Assembly (NCBI RefSeq): GCF_019345465.1
Contig: NZ_JAHKRC010000022.1
Span: 1 to 64,000 of the forward strand
From: Pseudomonas sp. NKUCC02_KPG
GTDB taxonomy: Bacteria; Pseudomonadota; Gammaproteobacteria; Pseudomonadales; Pseudomonadaceae
Reading direction: 5' to 3'
DNA length: 64,000 bases
Below the pieces are notes generated by a model. It was not told where the DNA came from. It was given only the letters and a program-made list of their open reading frames with translations, and did not search any database. This document shows, one piece after another, positions 26,851-35,270 of the stretch; position 1 is the stretch's first letter, and every line of letters begins with the position of its first letter. A program made the translations under genes and the position numbers.

Positions 26851-26897
26851 TTAAGACTGGCTGACCTAGAATGAAACCAGTCTTATTTCAAGACTGG
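26851..26897. promoter_or_regulatory. Likely HxlR operator: three AAGACTGG half-sites
   Basis: TTAAGACTGG at 26851, its inverse CCAGTCTTA at 26877 and again AAGACTGG at 26890 lie between the divergent HxlR and MFS genes. The evenly placed copies look like a dimer operator with an extra half-site. No other gene-sized feature is present in this gap. Confidence 0.65.
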
Positions 26898-26916
26898 ATT
26901 ACCGAGAGGTTTACCC

Positions 26917-28167
26917 GTGCCCAACAATCAACTCTATCCCGTTACTGCATCGGTCCCGATGCGCACACCGCGAGGGCTGGTCGGGGTGTTTGCCTGCGCC
27001 AGCGGGCTGAGTGTGGCGAACGTTTATTACGCCCAGCCGTTGCTTGACCAGGTGGCCGAAGATTTTGCCATCAGCCCTGGCGCGGTCGGCGGTGTGATTA
27101 CCGCCACTCAGGTCGGCAGTGTGCTGGCCTTGCTGCTGATCGTGCCCCTGGGCGACCAGGTAAACCGCCGGACCTTGATGCTGGCCCAGATCGGCGCACT
27201 GATCGCCGGGCTTTTTTGCGTGGCCATGACCCACTCCCCCTTGATTATGCTGCTGGCCATGCTCGGGATAGGCCTGCTGGGAACCGCCATGACCCAGGGC
27301 CTGATCGCCTTCGCCGCCACCGCGTCCTTGCCGCAAGAACGCGGTCGGGTGGTGGGCACGGTCCAGGGCGGGGTTGTGATTGGCCTGTTACTGTCACGGC
27401 TGGCAGCCGGGCTGATTGCGGACCTGGCCGGGTGGCGCTGGGTTTACCTGGGTTCAGCACTGGTGATGATGGCGCTCGGTTTGATCCTCTACAAAGTCTT
27501 GCCGTCACAGCGACCGTCAGCCACACCCACTGGATATGCGCGGCTGGTGCTCTCGATGTTTGCATTGCTCAGGGAAGATCCCGTGCTGCAAATCCGCGGG
27601 ATGCTCGCCTTGTTCATTTTTGCGGTGCTGGGGATTTTCTGGAGTGCGCTGGTGTTTCTCCTGACCCACGCGCCCTACGGGTTTTCGCACACAACCATCG
27701 GCACATTTGGCCTGGTGGGCGTAGTGGGCGCACTGGCGGCCACCCGCGCCGGGGTCTGGGCGGATAAAGGGCTGGGGCAATGGACAACCGGCATATCCCT
27801 GGGATTGCTGATACTGGCCTGGGTTGCACTCTGGCTTACGACTTACTCGATGGTTTGGCTGGTTGTCGGCGTCGTCATCCTCGACCTCGGCGCCCAGGCC
27901 ATTCATGTCACCAACCAGAGCATGATTTTCAACACACGCCCCGATGCACACAGTCGTGTCGTGGGCTGCTACATGCTGTTTTATGCCATTGGCAGCGGAT
28001 TCGGCGCACTGGCGTCCACGGCCCTTTACGCGGCATGGGGCTGGACCGGCGTGTGCCTGCTCGGCGCCGGTGTCAGCCTGACGGCCCTCGTTTTCTGGGC
28101 CATCACACTGAACCAGATGCCGGGCACTGTTCAACACACGGGAACAGTCACCCGGCATACCGGATAA
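26917..28167 (+). CDS. MFS transporter under HxlR control
   Basis: A 416-aa, 12-helix major facilitator of the drug-efflux-like group: NVYYAQPLLDQVAEDF in the first loop and PLGDQVNRRTLMLAQIG (motif A) follow the pattern of uncharacterised YgaY/permease-type MFS proteins. Start is GTG 26917 after GAGAGG. The HxlR-MFS divergent pair suggests induction by a toxic or electrophilic small molecule and its export. Short polar C-terminal tail. Confidence 0.88.
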   Translation: MPNNQLYPVTASVPMRTPRGLVGVFACASGLSVANVYYAQPLLDQVAEDFAISPGAVGGVITATQVGSVLALLLIVPLGDQVNRRTLMLAQIGALIAGLFCVAMTHSPLIMLLAMLGIGLLGTAMTQGLIAFAATASLPQERGRVVGTVQGGVVIGLLLSRLAAGLIADLAGWRWVYLGSALVMMALGLILYKVLPSQRPSATPTGYARLVLSMFALLREDPVLQIRGMLALFIFAVLGIFWSALVFLLTHAPYGFSHTTIGTFGLVGVVGALAATRAGVWADKGLGQWTTGISLGLLILAWVALWLTTYSMVWLVVGVVILDLGAQAIHVTNQSMIFNTRPDAHSRVVGCYMLFYAIGSGFGALASTALYAAWGWTGVCLLGAGVSLTALVFWAITLNQMPGTVQHTGTVTRHTG

Positions 28168-28182
28168 CAACGCCAACGGCTG

Positions 28183-28857
28183 TCAGTGGGGAGGCGGTTC
28201 CTCACGGACATCCGGGATCGTCAGAATCTTTTTCAACAGCTCTGCGGTTTCCACCCGGCTGGTTTTCCTGAACTCGACCGTGATGCTTTCGGTGCCCATG
28301 TCAGGCCCCTGCTCGACCACCACCTGCTTGAGACGGCCAGCATCGGCACCGAGAAAGTCCTCGAGGCTCTGGCGATTCAGCACCCCGATCGGCGCTACCA
28401 GCTTGATGACATGCACCTTTATGTAATCGCGATACCGGTGCTCAATCGGCCCGATGGTAATCAGGATAAGCAGAATCAGAAGGGTCGCGGCCACCCCCAG
28501 CAAATACAGCCCGCCTCCGATGGTCATACCGATGGCCGCGACCGCCCACAGGCTTGCGGCCGTTGTCAGCCCCTTGATCACTTCACCGCGCATCATGATC
28601 GAGCCTGCACCGAGAAAGCCGATACCGGTGACGATCTGCGCGGCGATCCGCGAAGGATCGAGTTGCGTACCCTGCTGGGTCAGCGCCTGTTGAAAACCAA
28701 AGGCCGATACGATCATAAATAGACACGCCCCGGTCGCCACCAGCATATGGGTGCGCAAACCTGCGGTCCAAAACTGATGCTCCCGTTGCAAACCAATCAT
28801 GCTGCCCAACACCGAGGCCAACAGCAGACGCGCGATCATTTCCCATTCTGAAATCAT
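28183..28857 (-). CDS. MgtC/SapB family membrane protein
   Basis: A 224-aa protein with about five membrane helices (residues 8-130), including the family motif GIGFLGAGSIMMRGE and a soluble ACT-like C-terminal domain. MgtC proteins help cells grow at low Mg2+ and can modulate ATP synthase. ATG 28857 after AGAGGGA is chosen over an earlier ATG with no site. Convergent with the MFS gene, 16 bp apart. No riboswitch-like leader was recognised upstream. Confidence 0.88.
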   Translation of the reverse strand: MISEWEMIARLLLASVLGSMIGLQREHQFWTAGLRTHMLVATGACLFMIVSAFGFQQALTQQGTQLDPSRIAAQIVTGIGFLGAGSIMMRGEVIKGLTTAASLWAVAAIGMTIGGGLYLLGVAATLLILLILITIGPIEHRYRDYIKVHVIKLVAPIGVLNRQSLEDFLGADAGRLKQVVVEQGPDMGTESITVEFRKTSRVETAELLKKILTIPDVREEPPPH

Positions 28858-28949
28858 TCCAGTCCCTCTAGCCAGAGCACCTGCCTGCGCAGTGAATGCC
28901 AACAGCATAGCCAAGGATCAGCCGTGTGCAGCGCCGCCATGCATCCACG

Positions 28950-29975
28950 TTATTTGACCAGGCGCACTTCCCTGGATGGCCGGTAGCCGAAATAGGCGCT
29001 GTAACACTTGCTGAAATGGCTGGGCGACACGAACCCGCAGGCCACCAGCACATCCACCTGTGACAGCTCGGTGTGTTGCAGCAGGCGACGGGCTTCGGTG
29101 ATGCGCAGCTCGAGGTAATAGCGTTGCGGCGTGGTGCCCAACTGCTCCTTGAACAGGCGCTCCAGCTGGCGACGGGAACGGCCGACATAGACCGCCAGTT
29201 GTTCCAGCTCCAGGGGTTCCTCAAGGTTGGCGTCCATCAGCATGACCACTTCACGCAGTGGGGCGCTCACGCAGATGTTCTGCGCAGGCTTGATCCGCCG
29301 ATAGCGGGACTCTTCGAACGCCAGGATATCCTCGATACCCTCCACCAGCGCCTTGTCATGCAAGCCCTTGATCCAGCCCAGCGCCATCTGGAACGCCCCC
29401 GCAGGGCTTGAGGCCGTCAGGCGGTCACGGTCAATGACGTACGGCTCGCTGGTGACCTGGGCTGCCTTCGCCACTTCGGCCAGTGCGGGCCGGTGTTCGG
29501 GGTGAATAGCGCAACGGTAACCGTCCAGCAGCCCGGCACTGGCCAGAAACCAGGCACCGTTCCATAACCCGCCAAGAGTAATGCCCGCGCTGGAAGCGGC
29601 CCTGAGCAGACTGACCAGTTCGTCGCTGATGTGGAGTTCGGTTCTGTAGCCACCGCAAATGACCAGCAGGTCCAGTTCATCGATCATCCCCGGATCAATG
29701 CGCGCATCGGGGCGGATCACCAGGCCCAGATCGCTGATGACCTCACCGTCGCTCAAGCCATAGGTGCGCGATGTAAACAAACCGGCTCGCAGCAGGTTGG
29801 CGGTGATGAGGGTGTCCAGCGCCTGGGTAAACGCGGGCAGCGAAAAATGCTCGAGCAGCACAAAACCCGTGCGGACCACCGGGCCAGCCTCGGCGGGGCT
29901 GTCGTTGAGATAGCGAAGGTTCTTGCCCTTCATGCCCGTGCTGAATTGACGTCGCTCGATCAAGGTTCGATCCAT
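28950..29975 (-). CDS. GlxA/ArgR-type AraC family regulator
   Basis: A 341-aa regulator with an N-terminal DJ-1/PfpI amidotransferase-like sensor domain (residues 35-205, with LLVICGGYRTEL) and a C-terminal AraC double helix-turn-helix (residues 235-335; RSRRQLERLFKEQLGTTPQRY). The same architecture is used by ArgR, GbdR and CdhR of Pseudomonas, which respond to arginine, glycine betaine and carnitine. No target operon is adjacent, so the ligand cannot be assigned. The nucleophilic cysteine of true DJ-1 enzymes is not evident (GLWNGAW at the elbow). Confidence 0.88.
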   Translation of the reverse strand: MDRTLIERRQFSTGMKGKNLRYLNDSPAEAGPVVRTGFVLLEHFSLPAFTQALDTLITANLLRAGLFTSRTYGLSDGEVISDLGLVIRPDARIDPGMIDELDLLVICGGYRTELHISDELVSLLRAASSAGITLGGLWNGAWFLASAGLLDGYRCAIHPEHRPALAEVAKAAQVTSEPYVIDRDRLTASSPAGAFQMALGWIKGLHDKALVEGIEDILAFEESRYRRIKPAQNICVSAPLREVVMLMDANLEEPLELEQLAVYVGRSRRQLERLFKEQLGTTPQRYYLELRITEARRLLQHTELSQVDVLVACGFVSPSHFSKCYSAYFGYRPSREVRLVK

Positions 29976-30069
29976 TTCTTATGCAGTGATAAGGCCCAAT
30001 GCTACCCCCCGGCAGGCTAAAAAGCTCCTCCTGCCATGGGGCACAGCTGCCGTACTTGTGCACACAACC

Positions 30070-30169
30070 TGTAGCCGGTGCCGCAGGCTGCGATAAGGTC
30101 CGAAGGACCTTCGGCTTTTGCACAGCGCGAGCCCTTCGGGCCCGATCGCAGCCTGCGGCAGCGACTACA
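30070..30169. repeat. REP-like long hairpin, second sequence class
   Basis: TGTAGCCGGTGCCGCAGGCTGCGAT at the left pairs with ATCGCAGCCTGCGGCAGCGACTACA at the right (given here as arms of about 25 nt; core GCCGCAGGCTGCGAT). Two inner hairpins, GGTCCGAAGGACC and GCCCTTCGGGC, sit inside. A partial copy (GTAGGCTGCGATAAGCTCCG) follows at 30272. The rest of 29976-30345 holds no gene. Confidence 0.8.
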
Positions 30170-30345
30170 TCTCTCGTGCCCCCGCGCCCCAACAGCGGCT
30201 TATGGTGTAGAGGAACAACTAAACTGCTACAAATCATGTAGGCAACTCACTCGGAACTTGTAGTCCTTTACGTAGGCTGCGATAAGCTCCGCCAGTGGTT
30301 CAATCAACAGCAATCAGGAATTATCAATATGTACGGGGTTTTTGC

Positions 30346-30885
30346 ATGAAGTGGCTCAAGGGCATCATTCTGGGCGCGATCCTGCTTGCAGTCGGCGCTG
30401 TAGCGCTGGGGCTGTTTTACTTTCTGCCTCAACACGATGTGGTGATGGTCACCGGGGTTGAAGTCAAACGGGTCGATCACAATGGCGTCATCAACGCTGA
30501 AAATCCGGCTGACGGCCCGACCCGCGATGTGTACTTCATCAACACCGAAGACCCGGTGACCAAGGAAGTCATGGTTTATCGCAACGAAGATACCGGCTGG
30601 TCCTTCCCCTGGTATTTCAAGTTCGACTCCGCTGACATCCAGGCCAAGGCCCAAGGATACTCCCGCGATGCCGAGCAGCTGGCACTGATTCGATATTACG
30701 GATGGCGCATCAAGATCTTCTCGGTGTTCCCGAACATTACCGCGATCGAAGCCACCAAGACCCGCGATGAACCCTTCCCCTGGTTCAACACGGTGTTCTT
30801 CAGCGTAATGGCACTGGCGGTGCTGTTTATTGCCGTGTTTGTAAAACGCCGCGTCAAACGCCGCCCGCAAATGCCGGTGAGCTGA
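30346..30885 (+). CDS. DUF1523 family membrane protein
   Basis: A 179-aa protein with an N-terminal membrane helix (residues 5-27), a periplasmic middle domain with VYFINTEDP and YYGWRIKIFSVFPN, and a second helix (about 150-167) ending in a basic cytoplasmic tail VKRRVKRRPQ. This is the layout of DUF1523 proteins, whose function is unknown. ATG 30346 is chosen because the membrane segment starts there; the upstream in-frame ATG would add a non-hydrophobic leader. Monocistronic, with a terminator. Confidence 0.8.
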   Translation: MKWLKGIILGAILLAVGAVALGLFYFLPQHDVVMVTGVEVKRVDHNGVINAENPADGPTRDVYFINTEDPVTKEVMVYRNEDTGWSFPWYFKFDSADIQAKAQGYSRDAEQLALIRYYGWRIKIFSVFPNITAIEATKTRDEPFPWFNTVFFSVMALAVLFIAVFVKRRVKRRPQMPVS

Positions 30886-30887
30886 TC

Positions 30888-30911
30888 AATGCGCCCCTGC
30901 CGGGGCGCATT
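30888..30911. terminator. Hairpin between DUF1523 and MFS genes
   Basis: AATGCGCCCC / GGGGCGCATT perfect 10-bp stem with a TGCC loop, directly after the DUF1523 stop codon. CCTTTC follows, so the T-tract is short. It lies between convergent genes and could serve both. Confidence 0.7.
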
Positions 30912-30935
30912 CCTTTCAACCATCGTGCGCGCCCC

Positions 30936-32228
30936 CTAGGCCTGACGCTGCGCCCTGTGCTCGTCATCACCGTCGGCATCGCGCTCGTGATCGAGCACGG
31001 CCTGGGCCAGGTCTTCAGTGACGCGCATCTCCACGCCCACCGCCGACATCTGTGCCGCTGCAGTAAACGGTGCGGCCGTGACAGGCTCAGAACGCTTGCC
31101 GCGCCGCCACACAAACAACAGCACCAGGCACACATTGAGCGCAGCCAGCGCCCAGAACAGCCCGCCTTCGCCCACTTTGGTCATCAACGGTGAAATCACC
31201 AGCGGGCTGACGGCAGAACCCAGGGAGTTGATCAACAACAAACCCTGGATCATGCGCACGATCGCCCCCGACGATGCCCGATCCGCCGCGTGACTGACTG
31301 CCACCGGGTAAATCGCGAAAATGCCGCCCCCCAGCAGGAAAAACGCCACAACCAGCAAGGGCGACCCAGGCGGCAGGAACAGGATGATCAGCGACAACAC
31401 CGCGCAGGCAGCCCCCAGCACGATCAGCACCAGATGCCTGTCCTGATGATCCGACCAGCGCCCGACCGGGTACTGCAACAGCATGGCGCCGAGGATGACA
31501 CTGGCCATCATGTGTCCGACTTCAGTCACGTCCATGCCGATGCGTTGCAGGTACAGCGGCAGCAGTGCATACACCGCCGCAATGGCAATGCCCGAACCAA
31601 AGCAGCCGATGACCCCGGTCGGCGTTGTGCGCAGTAACTGCAGCGGCATCAGCGGTTCGGCGCGTTCCACGATGGGCGTTGCACGGGGAATCATGACAAT
31701 GGGCAACAGGGACAGCGAGGCCAGGATGGCCGCAATCATGAAGGGAATGGTGTCACCGGTTTGCGCGATGGCACCCAGGTTGACTTGCCCCAGCAGGCCT
31801 GCGCCGTAGAGGGCAATCATGTACAGCGCCAGCAGGCGCCCGCGGATCTTGGGGTCGGCCGCCATCAGCAACCAGCTTTCCACCACAAGAAACACGCCGA
31901 CACTGGCCCAGCCTGTGATCAGCCGCAACACGAACCAGGTCCAGGGATCAGAGCTCATCCCCTGGAACAGAATCATGGTGGCAATCAGGGCAGCGAAGCA
32001 GCTGTAGGCGCGGATATGGCCGATCCGCACGATCAACCGGTCATTGAAAATCGAGCCCAGAGTCAGGCCGATGAAATAAGCCGAAGAGACGATGCCGACC
32101 ATGGTGGCTGACTCGCCGAGGGTATCGAGTCGCAATGTCGTCAGTGACGCAAGCATGCCGTTGCCGATGCTGATGATAAACAGCCCAAGTAAAGGTGCCA
32201 GCGCCATCGCCAGCAGTTGCACAGACAT
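30936..32228 (-). CDS. MFS transporter, YcaD-like
   Basis: A 430-aa major facilitator with 12 predicted helices. The family features are an N-terminal helix with ISIGNGMLASLTTLRL, motif A-like FNDRLIVRIGHIRAY and GWASVGVFLVVESWLL in helix 4, as in the YcaD/UMF1-type MFS proteins. A hydrophilic C-terminal tail of about 55 residues (acidic and His-rich, EHRAQRQA at the end) follows the last helix. Substrate unknown. ATG 32228 has no strong ribosome binding site (AGTTAATT). Confidence 0.85.
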   Translation of the reverse strand: MSVQLLAMALAPLLGLFIISIGNGMLASLTTLRLDTLGESATMVGIVSSAYFIGLTLGSIFNDRLIVRIGHIRAYSCFAALIATMILFQGMSSDPWTWFVLRLITGWASVGVFLVVESWLLMAADPKIRGRLLALYMIALYGAGLLGQVNLGAIAQTGDTIPFMIAAILASLSLLPIVMIPRATPIVERAEPLMPLQLLRTTPTGVIGCFGSGIAIAAVYALLPLYLQRIGMDVTEVGHMMASVILGAMLLQYPVGRWSDHQDRHLVLIVLGAACAVLSLIILFLPPGSPLLVVAFFLLGGGIFAIYPVAVSHAADRASSGAIVRMIQGLLLINSLGSAVSPLVISPLMTKVGEGGLFWALAALNVCLVLLFVWRRGKRSEPVTAAPFTAAAQMSAVGVEMRVTEDLAQAVLDHERDADGDDEHRAQRQA

Positions 32229-32587
32229 AATTAACTCACGACCTCATTGATCAATGGAAAAACCCGCGACAGGCAGGTGCAGCCCGGCACGGGCAAAGAC
32301 CGGGGCGGGATAAGAAAACAGGTATGTGTGATTGAGCTTCGTTCGACGCCACAGCCGTGGCTGGCGAGTTACAGGAAAGGTTCAAGGCAGGCTGGGCGCA
32401 AACCTTGGCACTGACCGGGCATGCAAAACCAGGGCGCGCATGGTAGCCGCTGAGACGTGCAAGTTGAAGAGACGGCGATCTGATTTTTCAACCCATAGCG
32501 CCAAAAAACGCCCTCCCCGGAGAGCAAAACGCCAACGACACTGTATCCGGCCACGAAAAGGCGCAGGCGAAGCCACCGCACGGGCCT
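32229..32587. other. 360-bp gap without a recognisable gene
   Basis: The stretch between the MFS start and the end of the GGDEF gene has short open frames on both strands, but none has a ribosome binding site or protein-like composition. It presumably holds the MFS promoter near 32230-32290 and the 3' end of the GGDEF transcript. No hairpin of note. Confidence 0.5.
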
Positions 32588-33451
32588 TCAACCGGCCAGA
32601 GAACGGCTTCGCTTGACCCGGTACATCTCGCCATCGGCATGGCTGAGCAGCGTATCGGCATCCACCCCGTCTGCCGGATAAAAGGCCACGCCGATACTGC
32701 AGGACGGCATGTACATCCCGCCAAACTCGGCGCCCAGCGGCTGAGCCATGACCGCGTTGATCTGTGTGACTTTATCGAGCACGACGTCCTGCGAGCCAAT
32801 ATCCGTCAACAGGACCGTGAACTCATCGCCGCCCATCCGTGCCACGGTGTCCGTCTCGCGCACGCAGCTCTCCAGCCGTCGAGCCGCCATGCACAACACA
32901 CGATCGCCCATGGCATGCCCGTAAATGTCATTGATGCCCTTGAAGTCATTCATGTCCACGAACAGCAGGGCCAGAGTGCTTTTGCGCCGGTTCGCCGCCC
33001 GCAGGGCCAGGTCCAGCCGATCATTGAACAGCGAGCGGTTGGTCAACTTTGTCAGCGGATCATGATGGGCAAGGAAGCGTAATTCATCTTCGGCATCCCT
33101 GAGGGCCGTCACGTCCCGCGCAACGCCGATCCGCGCGCCCACATCCTCGGACCAAAAGGCAGCCCAGAGGATATGCACGATGCTTCCATCCTTGCGGATG
33201 TAGCGGTTGCGAAAATCAACGTGAGCCTGGCCGTTCATGACCCGGGCAATGGAGGCCCGCGTGGTCGCCAGATCCTCAGGATGCATGTAGTCCGTAATAA
33301 CGGTTCCGGTCAGTTCCTCGGCAAAGTAGCCGAGCAGCGCCTCGCAGGCATTACTGACAAATGCAATCCGGTTGTCCCTGTCGACCACAAAAACCGTGTC
33401 CAGCATCAAATGAATCAGCTTGGGGTAGAGAGCGTCCAGGTCAACGGGCAT
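32588..33451 (-). CDS. PAS-GGDEF diguanylate cyclase
   Basis: A 287-aa signalling protein: PAS domain at residues 10-115 (DTVFVVDRDNRIAFVSNAC), short linker, and GGDEF domain at 125-285. The catalytic loop RMGGDEFTVLL is intact, so it should make cyclic di-GMP. The metal-binding VDMNDFKGIND segment is conserved. No allosteric RxxD site is evident four residues before GGDEF (VARM region), and no EAL domain or membrane helix is present, so it is a soluble sensor. Ligand of the PAS domain unknown. Monocistronic. Confidence 0.9.
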   Translation of the reverse strand: MPVDLDALYPKLIHLMLDTVFVVDRDNRIAFVSNACEALLGYFAEELTGTVITDYMHPEDLATTRASIARVMNGQAHVDFRNRYIRKDGSIVHILWAAFWSEDVGARIGVARDVTALRDAEDELRFLAHHDPLTKLTNRSLFNDRLDLALRAANRRKSTLALLFVDMNDFKGINDIYGHAMGDRVLCMAARRLESCVRETDTVARMGGDEFTVLLTDIGSQDVVLDKVTQINAVMAQPLGAEFGGMYMPSCSIGVAFYPADGVDADTLLSHADGEMYRVKRSRSLAG

Positions 33452-33595
33452 AGGGTTGTGCGTCCGGTAAATAGCGCATTTTGATCATAGAGTGATGGCA
33501 ATGTAATGGCAAAACATTCCCTTTTTCCGACCCAAGAACTGGACGGGTGGAACGGGCGCCCGCTGTTACCGGGTAAATCAGCGCACCCACTTTAC

Positions 33596-33605
33596 TTGTA
33601 TACAA
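33596..33605. promoter_or_regulatory. TTGTATACAA palindrome upstream of the deaminase gene
   Basis: Perfect 10-bp palindrome TTGTATACAA in an AT-rich part of the 334-bp gap 33452-33785, about 180 bp before the deaminase start. Sites of the TTGTATACAA type are typical of GntR-family operators (for example purine- and uracil-linked regulators). TTTACATAAA nearby could form part of a promoter. No gene is seen in the gap. Confidence 0.45.
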
Positions 33606-33785
33606 TCTATTTGAATTCTGTTTACATAAATTCGCGCCTACGACCCCGGCAGTCGCCGGTGCGTACTGCGACGGTTAATAACCATGCAACCTCCACAGCG
33701 GCTCGAACCCATCGAGCGTCATCCAGACATGTCATTCAACACGCACACCGATGCTTGCTTGAGCCATCACGGAAGAGGAAAAACC

Positions 33786-35144
33786 ATGCCCAAAACTTTA
33801 CTGGTCAAAAACGCAGAACTTTTGGTGACAATGGATGGTGAACGTCGGGAGATCAGGCGCGGTGGCCTGTTCATCGAAGACAACCTGATCAGGCAGGTCG
33901 GTCCGACCGACACCCTGCCCCAACACGCCGACGTGATTCTGGACATGGCCGGCAAAGTGGTGATCCCGGGGCTGGTCAATACCCACCACCATATGTACCA
34001 GAGCCTGACCCGTGTAGTACCGGCGGCGCAGGACGGCGAATTGTTCAACTGGCTGACAAACTTGTATCCAATCTGGGCGCGACTGACGCCTGAAATGATC
34101 GCCGTTTCGACCCAAACCGCGATGGCCGAACTGATTTTGTCCGGCTGCACCACATCCAGTGACCATCTCTACATCTACCCCAACGGCTGCAAGCTCGACG
34201 ACAGCATCCATGCAGCGGCAGAGATTGGCATGCGCTTTCACGCTGCCCGCGGCAGCATGAGTGTGGGCCAAAGCCTGGGCGGTCTGCCGCCCGACTCGGT
34301 GGTGGAAAAAGAAAGCGACATCCTCAAGGACTCCCAGCGCCTGATCGAGGACTACCACGACGCCCGTCATGGCTCGATGCTGCGCATGGTCGTGGCGCCC
34401 TGCTCACCTTTTTCAGTGAGCCGCGACCTGATGCGCGAATCAGCCGTTCTTGCGCGCCAGTACGGTGTGTCGCTGCACACGCACCTTGCGGAGAACATCA
34501 ACGACATCGCCTACAGCCGCGAGAAGTTCGGCATGACCCCCGCCCAATACGTCGAAGACCTGGGCTGGGTCGGCCCCGACGTGTGGCACGCCCACTGTGT
34601 GCAACTGGACCAGCACGGCATCGAACTGTTCGCCCGCACCGGTACCGGGGTCGCCCACTGCCCGTGCTCGAACATGCGACTGGGTTCGGGGATCGCGCCG
34701 ATCCGCACGATGCGCGACCACGGCGTATCGGTGGGCCTGGGTGTCGACGGTTCGGCCTCCAACGATGGCGCCAGCATGATCGGCGAAGTACGCCAGGCGC
34801 TGCTGTTGCAGCGTGTCGGTTTTGGCCCCGACGCGATGTCCGCCCGCGAAGCACTGGAGATCGCAACACTGGGCGGCGCCAAAGTACTCAACCGCAATGA
34901 CATTGGTGCCCTGGCCCCCGGCATGGTGGCGGACTTCGTGGCCTTCGACCTTGGCCACCTGGCCTATGCCGGCGCCCTTCACGATCCACTGGCTGCCCTG
35001 GTGTTCTGCACCCCGACCCACGTCGACACCAGCGTGATCAATGGTCGTGTGGTGGTAAAGGACGGCCACCTCACCACCGTCGACCTGCCCCGGGTGCTGG
35101 AGCGCCACAACCAGTTGGCCCGTCAGTTGGTCAGCGGCGAATGA
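33786..35144 (+). CDS. 8-Oxoguanine deaminase-like amidohydrolase
   Basis: A 452-aa Zn-dependent amidohydrolase of the cytosine-deaminase/AtzA subgroup. Metal ligands: NTHHHMYQ near residue 67, HTHLAE near 230, HAHCVQ near 268 and the Asp of GVDGSASNDG near 320. The SASND and the long helix around residues 85-120 resemble the 8-oxoguanine deaminase described from P. aeruginosa. It would convert 8-oxoguanine (or guanine-like bases) to urate-type products. ATG 33786 has AGAGGAAAAACC; an earlier ATG at 33684 has none. The next gene is a purine permease, which fits base salvage or catabolism. Confidence 0.85.
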   Translation: MPKTLLVKNAELLVTMDGERREIRRGGLFIEDNLIRQVGPTDTLPQHADVILDMAGKVVIPGLVNTHHHMYQSLTRVVPAAQDGELFNWLTNLYPIWARLTPEMIAVSTQTAMAELILSGCTTSSDHLYIYPNGCKLDDSIHAAAEIGMRFHAARGSMSVGQSLGGLPPDSVVEKESDILKDSQRLIEDYHDARHGSMLRMVVAPCSPFSVSRDLMRESAVLARQYGVSLHTHLAENINDIAYSREKFGMTPAQYVEDLGWVGPDVWHAHCVQLDQHGIELFARTGTGVAHCPCSNMRLGSGIAPIRTMRDHGVSVGLGVDGSASNDGASMIGEVRQALLLQRVGFGPDAMSAREALEIATLGGAKVLNRNDIGALAPGMVADFVAFDLGHLAYAGALHDPLAALVFCTPTHVDTSVINGRVVVKDGHLTTVDLPRVLERHNQLARQLVSGE

Positions 35145-35270
35145 TCCGCTCAAACCGTTGCGCTCTGCACTGAGGGCAACGACGGGCCGCTACTGAGCCC
35201 AAAACTCGTCGAATGCGACTGAGAACGTGCTGTTAGACGCATCTAAAATAACAAAAGCGAGCTACTCACC

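Noticed and set aside
32332..32616. Plus-strand 94-codon frame between the MFS and GGDEF genes
   Set aside because: Arg/Lys-rich random composition, no RBS, overlaps the GGDEF 3' end.
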